A DNA stretch of 5,458 bases from Azonexus sp. GTDB taxonomy: Bacteria; Pseudomonadota; Gammaproteobacteria; Burkholderiales; Rhodocyclaceae. How positions within the stretch are numbered: the stretch's first letter is position 1; each line of letters starts with the position of its first letter. The notes beneath the pieces are model-generated. The model worked only from the letters and a program-made list of their open reading frames with translations, was not told the DNA's origin and made no database searches. Where the stretch lies: positions 1 to 5,458 of the forward strand of contig JAUYQT010000237.1 of assembly GCA_030697085.1 (NCBI GenBank), given 5' to 3'. Both the position numbers and the translations under genes were made by a program. This document shows, one piece after another, positions 1 to 3,668 of the stretch.

Positions 1-92
1 TCACCATCTTTCATACCGGTAGCGCGCCACAGGGCGCGAGCGCCGGCCATGTTACGGCCGTGGGTGGATGTACGGGAACGGTACTGAGGCAT
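1..92 (-). CDS. ilvD: Dihydroxy-acid dehydratase, N-terminal fragment (runs off left edge)
   Basis: IlvD is the cytoplasmic iron-sulfur enzyme that dehydrates 2,3-dihydroxy-acids to 2-keto acids in isoleucine and valine synthesis. Only the first 30 codons are visible, read leftward from an ATG at 92-90. The translation begins [14 protein letters not shown] and continues [16 protein letters not shown], which closely matches the very conserved IlvD N-terminus (E. coli MPKYRSATTTHGRN, then [13 protein letters not shown]). A GGAG Shine-Dalgarno core lies 6 bases before the ATG. The catalytic and cluster-binding residues are beyond the window. The gene is divergent from lgt. Identification is by recall of the family sequence; the match is long and specific enough to be secure despite the small fragment. 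Confidence 0.93.
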   Translation of the reverse strand, partial: MPQYRSRTSTHGRNMAGARALWRATGMKDG

Positions 93-98
93 GGAAAT

Positions 99-103
99 CT
101 CCG
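99..103 (-). promoter_or_regulatory. Ribosome binding site of ilvD
   Basis: On the minus strand the bases read CGGAG, followed by 6 bases (ATTTCC in part) and the ATG at 92. This supports the ilvD start and argues that the DNA to the left of 93 is ilvD coding sequence rather than an extension of lgt. Confidence 0.7.
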
Positions 104-145
104 TCTAAAGCTGAGCGCCGAAACGCAGTAAAGAAAAGCGCGAAC

Positions 146-151
146 TATAAT
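146..151 (+). promoter_or_regulatory. Candidate -10 box of the lgt promoter
   Basis: A perfect TATAAT lies 30 bases before the lgt ATG in the 89-base gap between ilvD and lgt. The spacing would give a leader of roughly 20-25 bases. No good -35 hexamer is seen 16-18 bases upstream (the region reads about ACGCAG), so the promoter may be weak or activator-dependent. The ilvD promoter must lie in this same gap on the other strand, but I could not pick a convincing one. Confidence 0.4.
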
Positions 152-181
152 CGGCGAATTCTAGCCCACTCTTGGCCACCC

Positions 182-970
182 ATGCTTCTTCACCCCCAGT
201 TCGACCCCGTGGCGCTATCGCTTGGCCCGCTTTCCATACGTTGGTATGGTTTGATGTACCTGCTCGCCTTCGTTCAGTTTATTTTACTGGGACGCTATCG
301 AATCAAGACTCAGCCCGGCTTTCTGACCGTCGACCAACTGGATGACCTGCTGTTTTACGGCATGCTTGGCGTCATTCTCGGTGGGCGACTGGGCCAGGTT
401 TTTTTCTACGAACCCGTTTATTTTCTCGCCCATCCGCTGGAGATATTCGCCATTTGGCAGGGCGGCATGAGCTTTCATGGCGGCTTTCTGGGCGTGCTGC
501 TGGCGATCCTGCTTTGGGCCAGAAAGCATCAATTCGCCTGGCTGGACGTCGCCGATTTTATTGCCCCTCTTATCCCTTTAGGTCTGGCGACCGGGCGCAT
601 TGGCAACTTCATCAATGGCGAACTTTGGGGACGCGTCACCGACCCCAGCCTACCCTGGGCCATGGTGTTTCCGCAGGCCGGCGACCTGCTGCCGCGCCAT
701 CCTTCGCAGCTCTATCACGTGGGACTTGAAGGCATTCTCCTCTTCGTCATCCTTTGGCTTTACACCCGCAAGCCGCGCCAACGTGGCGCTGCATCTGGCG
801 TATTTCTAATCGGCTACGGTGTTTTCCGTTTCGTCACTGAACTTTTCCGCGAACCCGACACCGGTATTTTCGGGCACTCCTACAGCATCAGCATGGGGCA
901 ATGGCTGTCGCTGCCGATGATTCTGCTTGGCATAGTGCTGCTTACGCTCGCCTGTCGCAAGCGCCCCTGA
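182..970 (+). CDS. lgt: Prolipoprotein diacylglyceryl transferase
   Basis: Lgt is the inner-membrane enzyme that moves diacylglycerol from phosphatidylglycerol to the lipobox cysteine of prolipoproteins, the first step of lipoprotein maturation. The 262-residue protein is of usual length. It starts [16 protein letters not shown] and continues with [10 protein letters not shown], as in known Lgt N-termini. The family signature [13 protein letters not shown] is at residues 138-150, giving R139, N142, E147 and G150. The HGG motif is at 99-101, HPSQLY at 173-178, and the late arginine and glutamate pair at R216 and E220. These correspond to the essential H103, R143, N146, E151, G154, R239 and E243 of the E. 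coli enzyme. Several hydrophobic segments (around 20-38, 57-76, 98-113, 124-136, 181-194, 205-218, 235-256) fit a polytopic membrane protein. The frame is open back to an ATG at 68, but that would overlap ilvD, so 182 is preferred even though no strong Shine-Dalgarno precedes it. It is divergent from ilvD. Confidence 0.97.
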   Translation: MLLHPQFDPVALSLGPLSIRWYGLMYLLAFVQFILLGRYRIKTQPGFLTVDQLDDLLFYGMLGVILGGRLGQVFFYEPVYFLAHPLEIFAIWQGGMSFHGGFLGVLLAILLWARKHQFAWLDVADFIAPLIPLGLATGRIGNFINGELWGRVTDPSLPWAMVFPQAGDLLPRHPSQLYHVGLEGILLFVILWLYTRKPRQRGAASGVFLIGYGVFRFVTELFREPDTGIFGHSYSISMGQWLSLPMILLGIVLLTLACRKRP

Positions 971-1000
971 GCCGATACATCCAGCGCCGCCCGATACTCG

Positions 1001-1006
1001 TATAAT
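1001..1006 (+). promoter_or_regulatory. Candidate -10 box for the VOC/helical-protein operon
   Basis: A perfect TATAAT sits in the 75-base gap after lgt, 39 bases before the VOC start codon. The bases where a -35 box should be (about 978-983, CATCCA) do not resemble TTGACA, and there is no extended -10 TG. No terminator hairpin is visible between lgt and this site, so read-through from lgt is also possible. Confidence 0.4.
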
Positions 1007-1031
1007 TATGGATTACGAACTTTAATTCACC

Positions 1032-1037
1032 AGAGGA
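1032..1037 (+). promoter_or_regulatory. Ribosome binding site of the VOC gene
   Basis: AGAGGA lies 8 bases before the ATG at 1046, a good Shine-Dalgarno match at normal spacing that fixes the start of the VOC protein. Confidence 0.75.
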
Positions 1038-1045
1038 ATCCAGCC

Positions 1046-1522
1046 ATGCAACGTCCATTCAAGGTTCTCGGTATTCAACAAATCGCCATCGGCGGCCCCT
1101 CCAAAGCCAAGCTTCGGACACTGTGGGTTGATATGTTCGGCCTGGAAGTCAGCAGCACCTTCGTCTCGGAACGCGAAAATGTAGACGAAGACATCTGCGC
1201 CATGGGTAGCGGCCCGTTCAAGGTTGAAGTCGACCTAATGCAACCGCTCGACCCGGAAAAAAAACCAGCCGTACACACTACGCCACTCAACCACGTCGGC
1301 CTGTGGATTGACGATTTACCCACCGCCGTTGAATGGCTTTCAGCCAATGGCGTACGTTTTGCGCCGGGCGGAATTCGCAAAGGCGCCGCCGGTTTTGACA
1401 TCACATTTTTACACCCGAAAGGCAACGACGAATTCCCGATTGGTGGCGAAGGTGTCTTGATCGAGCTCGTACAAGCCCCACCAGAAGTGATTTCGGCCTT
1501 CAACAAACTGGCCGCGCAGTAA
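1046..1522 (+). CDS. VOC-superfamily (glyoxalase/epimerase-like) protein
   Basis: This 158-residue cytoplasmic protein has the paired beta-alpha-beta-beta-beta layout of the vicinal oxygen chelate superfamily, which includes glyoxalase I, methylmalonyl-CoA epimerase and ring-cleaving dioxygenases. The first module runs from about 6 to 68 ([10 protein letters not shown], then [11 protein letters not shown]). The second runs from about 79 to 144 ([11 protein letters not shown], then GVLIELVQ). Compared with methylmalonyl-CoA epimerase, the four metal-ligand positions fall on Q12, D63, H83 and E140, so the usual first histidine is a glutamine. The long stretch between the second-module helix and last strand (about 108-134, [10 protein letters not shown]) also resembles the epimerase/glyoxalase type. 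The substrate cannot be read from sequence. The start is set by a good ribosome binding site. The next gene begins 8 bases after its stop, implying co-transcription and perhaps translational coupling. The family call is firm; the exact enzyme is unknown, and a true epimerase role is only one possibility. Confidence 0.88.
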   Translation: MQRPFKVLGIQQIAIGGPSKAKLRTLWVDMFGLEVSSTFVSERENVDEDICAMGSGPFKVEVDLMQPLDPEKKPAVHTTPLNHVGLWIDDLPTAVEWLSANGVRFAPGGIRKGAAGFDITFLHPKGNDEFPIGGEGVLIELVQAPPEVISAFNKLAAQ

Positions 1523-1530
1523 TCCTTTCG

Positions 1531-2286
1531 ATGGCAGATATTCCCGAGAAAGAACTCGAGGAAAGCCGCGCCGCACTGGCCCCGACAATGGCGGCCATTG
1601 CATCGATACTGCCGCTGCTGTCCAAACCTCGGCCGTTACGCTTTGACAGCGCCCTAAACCAGCGCTGGATTGAAGCCTGTACGGCTCTGACGGCGGCTTG
1701 GGGTAATCGCTTTGGGCCGGGCACCGAAAAAGTTCGTCCTGCGATTTTTGACTTGTACCGCATCGCAATAGAAACCGCCGACGCGGAGAGCCTCCGTCTT
1801 GGCGAAGCGCTTGCCAGCGCTGCCGACCAACTGGAGTGCTTCGCGCCCAGCCCCCGTTTGATTGCCGCCATCGCTGCCTGCATTGAGTCGCTAGGCGACA
1901 AGGAAGGCCTGGAACACCCGGCTTTTTCTGAGCGCGCCAGCCATTTTGCTCAGCGACTGGAATCCGTAGTTGCACCTGGGGCGCCCGCATGTCAGCGATC
2001 CGCCATCCTCGACAGCCTGTTTGTCAGCGAAGCCAACGAGCTTCTGGAACGGATGCGGGATGCTTTAGAGCGGCTGCCCCCTGACGCCTACGCGCTGAAG
2101 CTAGCCGCAGCAGAGCTGGCAAAGGCTGCTGAAAATGCGGAGATGGTTGACGTCATGCAACAGGCTTGCCAGCTAGTCGAGAGCATGAAAGTCGAGGGCA
2201 AGAATCTTGATGACGAACTGGCCAGAAAAGTGGTTAGCAAAAGCCTGGAGCAGCTTGCCGCAGCAATTGCTGCGGTCAACCTTTAA
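1531..2286 (+). CDS. Helical protein of unknown function with HPt-like C-terminal region
   Basis: I do not recognise this 251-residue protein. It is rich in alanine, leucine and glutamate and looks almost wholly alpha-helical, with no signal peptide, no membrane segment and no catalytic motif. Residues 159-219 (ILDSLFVSEANELLERM, then a second helix, then MQQACQLVESM) resemble the histidine phosphotransfer (HPt) bundle of CheA-type proteins, F..EA.ELL..M..AL. However, the place where the AH.LKGSA phospho-histidine motif belongs reads LAAAELAKAAENAEM, without histidine. Residues about 86-121 (EALASAADQLE, then RLIAAIAACIESL) look like the 194-219 stretch, suggesting an internal duplication. 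Five cysteines (50, 103, 117, 154, 213) are scattered. It follows the VOC gene by 8 bases with no Shine-Dalgarno of its own, so translation may depend on the upstream gene. Its last codons carry a perfect palindrome, and its stop overlaps that of the convergent GAF-PAS gene. The gene looks real from its length, operon position and coherent amphipathic sequence; the HPt relation is inference. Confidence 0.8.
   Translation: MADIPEKELEESRAALAPTMAAIASILPLLSKPRPLRFDSALNQRWIEACTALTAAWGNRFGPGTEKVRPAIFDLYRIAIETADAESLRLGEALASAADQLECFAPSPRLIAAIAACIESLGDKEGLEHPAFSERASHFAQRLESVVAPGAPACQRSAILDSLFVSEANELLERMRDALERLPPDAYALKLAAAELAKAAENAEMVDVMQQACQLVESMKVEGKNLDDELARKVVSKSLEQLAAAIAAVNL
2258..2275. terminator. 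18-base perfect palindrome, possible bidirectional terminator for convergent genes
   Basis: CCGCAGC-AATT-GCTGCGG forms a 7-pair GC-rich stem with an AATT loop. Adding TTG (2255-2257) and CAA (2277-2279), with one bulged base at 2276, makes it 10 pairs. It lies within the last codons of the helical protein gene and just past the stop of the convergent GAF-PAS gene, where a shared terminator is needed because the genes leave no intergenic room. The following plus-strand tract is only CCTTTAAATT, and on the minus strand a TTTT comes about 15 bases later, so it is not a textbook intrinsic terminator. It also encodes an Ala-rich stretch, which could produce a palindrome by chance. Confidence 0.4.
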
Positions 2287-3203
2287 ATTGGGCGAAAAAT
2301 ACCGAGCGCCAAACGCTTGCCATCGCTGGTATTGGCAATTTCCGAGGTGATTTCGACCGGCAGCACGGAACCATCCGAACGATAAATTTCAGTTAAAACT
2401 GCGCCACGGAATTGCCCACTCGCCATTTGGCGGAAATGATCATCGATTTTTAATGCGGAAGCCTTCGGATGGAGCATGCGTTGATCCTTGCCAACCAGAT
2501 CGTGGCGCTTGCATCCAAAGAGCTTTTCCGCCTGGCGATTTGCATCCAGGATGATGCCGCTTTCACCATCGGCCAACAGCAAGGCATCTCGTGATGCATC
2601 AAATACGGCCCTCAACCGCTCAGTCGCGGTCTTCGCCTCGCGCCGGGCCTCTTCAGCTTCGTACTCAACCAGGGCCAGTGTCACCAGATTAGCGACGGCG
2701 TGGGCAAACAAGCGGTGCGCAGTTGTCCATGGCAAATGCGAACCTACTTGCTCAAAACTAAGTACGCCTTGCAATTCGCCGCGAATATGTATCGGAGTAT
2801 CGAGGCGAGCGGTGACCTTGTGCGGGGCCAGATAGCCTGCGGCCAGTTCGCTCATCTCGGGCAGCAATAAAGCATCCTCGGTAGCGCTACGGCGCCTCCC
2901 GGCCAGGGACTGAAAATAAATCGGGCACTCACTCGCCTGCAATACGATACCGCTACTGTGTTTTGTTGCGCCCCGTTCAAACAACTCCAGGCAGCGTAGC
3001 TCATGCTTGCCCTCGACCAACGCCCAGATACTGACCCGTTCGATACCGGACATTTGCGCAGCCGACTCAGTGAGAATACTCAGCGTCATGCTGAGCGACG
3101 CCTCTTTGAAGTAGGCACCGCGAGAGAGACTGGCGACGCCTTCCTGCAAGTCGATCGGTGACATAAGCGAGATGGTGCCGCTCGAATTCCGCATCGTTTC
3201 CAT
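2283..3203 (-). CDS. GAF-PAS sensor protein without an output domain
   Basis: This 306-residue, probably cytoplasmic protein has two sensory domains. A GAF domain spans about residues 35-178; its end, RLDTPIHIRGELQGVLSFEQ followed by WTTAHRLFAHAVANLV, is typical of GAF domains in bacterial signalling proteins. A charged helical linker (about 179-198, EYEAEEARREAKTATERL) is a likely signalling coiled coil. A PAS domain spans about 195-305, with FDASRDALLLAD, DANRQAEKLFG and the RSDGSVLPVEI strand. The chain ends just after the PAS fold, with no kinase, GGDEF, EAL or HTH module. No transmembrane segment is seen. The ligand is unknown. The start ATG at 3203 has AGGGTGA 7 bases upstream. It lies 129 bases downstream of the PII-like gene on the same strand, with its own candidate -10 box. 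Its stop overlaps the convergent helical-protein stop. Domain calls are firm; the role is open, and it may act through a partner protein. Confidence 0.9.
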   Translation of the reverse strand: METMRNSSGTISLMSPIDLQEGVASLSRGAYFKEASLSMTLSILTESAAQMSGIERVSIWALVEGKHELRCLELFERGATKHSSGIVLQASECPIYFQSLAGRRRSATEDALLLPEMSELAAGYLAPHKVTARLDTPIHIRGELQGVLSFEQVGSHLPWTTAHRLFAHAVANLVTLALVEYEAEEARREAKTATERLRAVFDASRDALLLADGESGIILDANRQAEKLFGCKRHDLVGKDQRMLHPKASALKIDDHFRQMASGQFRGAVLTEIYRSDGSVLPVEITSEIANTSDGKRLALGIFRPI

Positions 3204-3210
3204 TAATTGA

Positions 3211-3217
3211 TCACCCT
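3211..3217 (-). promoter_or_regulatory. Ribosome binding site of the GAF-PAS gene
   Basis: On the minus strand AGGGTGA stands 7 bases before the ATG at 3203. It favours this ATG over the in-frame ATG three codons later. Confidence 0.65.
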
Positions 3218-3253
3218 AAACAGCCTTCTAACAGGCAGAAATGAATGTTCGCA

Positions 3254-3259
3254 ATTATA
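3254..3259 (-). promoter_or_regulatory. Candidate -10 box of the GAF-PAS promoter
   Basis: A perfect TATAAT on the minus strand lies 50 bases before the GAF-PAS start codon. A TTAACA (3281-3286), one base from the -35 consensus, is present but 21 bases away, too far for normal sigma-70 spacing; at 17 bases the sequence is CAGACT. The site suggests the GAF-PAS gene can be transcribed separately from the metal pump operon. Confidence 0.4.
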
Positions 3260-3303
3260 GGAAGCCGCTACTCACCAGTCTGTTAATTCCTCCACGCCGA
3301 TTG

Positions 3304-3333
3304 AATTAAATATCACTTTCGTAATATTTAATT
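3304..3333 (-). terminator. Stem-loop with GAAA tetraloop at the 3' end of the pump/PII operon
   Basis: A perfect 10-base inverted repeat (3304-3313 and 3324-3333) begins at the last base of the PII stop codon. In minus-strand RNA the stem extends inward by a G-U, an A-U and a C-G pair, closing on a GAAA loop (3320-3317). That gives 13 pairs with a C(GAAA)G GNRA tetraloop. On the plus strand the inner G-U becomes a C-A mismatch and the loop is UUUC, so the structure favours RNA made from the minus strand. The stem is mostly A-U and has no U-tract after it, so it may mark an mRNA 3' end or stabiliser rather than a classical intrinsic terminator; as DNA it could also be a regulator-binding dyad. 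Confidence 0.5.
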
Positions 3334-3668
3334 TATTCCGCCCCCGGAGTGGTCTTGAAGATAAAGGCGACTTTGTGGACCTCCGTAATCCACACCAATC
3401 CATCGCCAAAATGGCCGGTCTGCGCCACTTCAGTGACGCGCTGAAAGATCACCTCCGCCACTTCATCCGGGGCGACGATTTCAATGCGCACCTTGGGCGT
3501 GTAGTCAGTCAGCTCATCCTTGATATTGTGGTGCGAAACATGACGTGACGGCGCGCTACAGCCCTCAACCTTGGTTACCGTCATCCCGGGAAAGCCAGGG
3601 AGCGCGACCAGAGCATCGCGCAGTCCGGCTAACTTGTTGGGACGAATAATTGCCTTGATCTCTTTCAT
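3333..3668 (-). CDS. PII-family protein associated with metal efflux (PII-NG type)
   Basis: This 111-residue protein has the PII fold of trimeric, cytoplasmic signal proteins. It starts MKEIKAIIRPNKLAGLRDAL, followed by GMTVTKVEG at 28-36, PKVRIEIV at 58-65 and the nucleotide-binding B-loop TGHFGDGLVWI at 84-94. It is not a normal GlnB/GlnK. The T-loop (about 37-57) reads GCSAPSRHVSHHNIKDELTD, and the position of the uridylylated Tyr51 is Glu52. Gln39, which helps bind 2-oxoglutarate and magnesium in GlnB, is a proline, the B-loop lysine is Leu91, and the C-terminal arginines that contact ATP are missing. The T-loop instead has Cys37 and His43, His46 and His47. Its start overlaps the pump stop by 4 bases (ATGA), and GAGGAGA lies 10 bases upstream inside the pump gene, so the two are co-translated. 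PII proteins next to CusA/CzcA pumps form a described group, PII-NG. A role in sensing metal or tuning the pump is inference. Confidence 0.9.
   Translation of the reverse strand: MKEIKAIIRPNKLAGLRDALVALPGFPGMTVTKVEGCSAPSRHVSHHNIKDELTDYTPKVRIEIVAPDEVAEVIFQRVTEVAQTGHFGDGLVWITEVHKVAFIFKTTPGAE

Noticed and set aside
1..60. GC-rich inverted repeats such as GGCCAT/ACGGCC near the left edge
   Set aside because: They fall within the highly conserved coding sequence of ilvD and are explained by its Ala/Gly/Arg codons.
68..181. A 38-residue N-terminal extension of lgt from the ATG at 68
   Set aside because: It would overlap the start of ilvD on the other strand by 25 bases, contains the gap with the ilvD ribosome binding site and the lgt -10 box, and reads as a charged non-family sequence. 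The protein from 182 matches known Lgt N-termini.
454..729. Plus-strand open frame inside lgt
   Set aside because: Out-of-frame reading of the conserved HGG and signature region of lgt; basic, low-complexity translation without family resemblance.
1075..1506. Minus-strand open frame of 143 codons opposite the VOC gene
   Set aside because: It is wholly contained in the VOC gene on the other strand, serine/proline-rich, with no recognisable motif or ribosome binding site.
1409..1990. Minus-strand open frame of 193 codons across the VOC/helical-protein junction
   Set aside because: It lies opposite two well-supported genes, crosses their boundary, and its translation is arginine/proline/serine-rich with no domain pattern, typical of an antisense shadow of GC-rich coding DNA.
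3221..3240. Short inverted repeat GCCT/AGGC in the GAF-PAS leader
   Set aside because: Only four pairs; too weak to call a hairpin, operator or riboswitch.
3281..3286. TTAACA as the -35 box for the GAF-PAS promoter
   Set aside because: The 21-base distance to the TATAAT at 3254-3259 is outside the usual sigma-70 range, so it is not claimed as part of the promoter.
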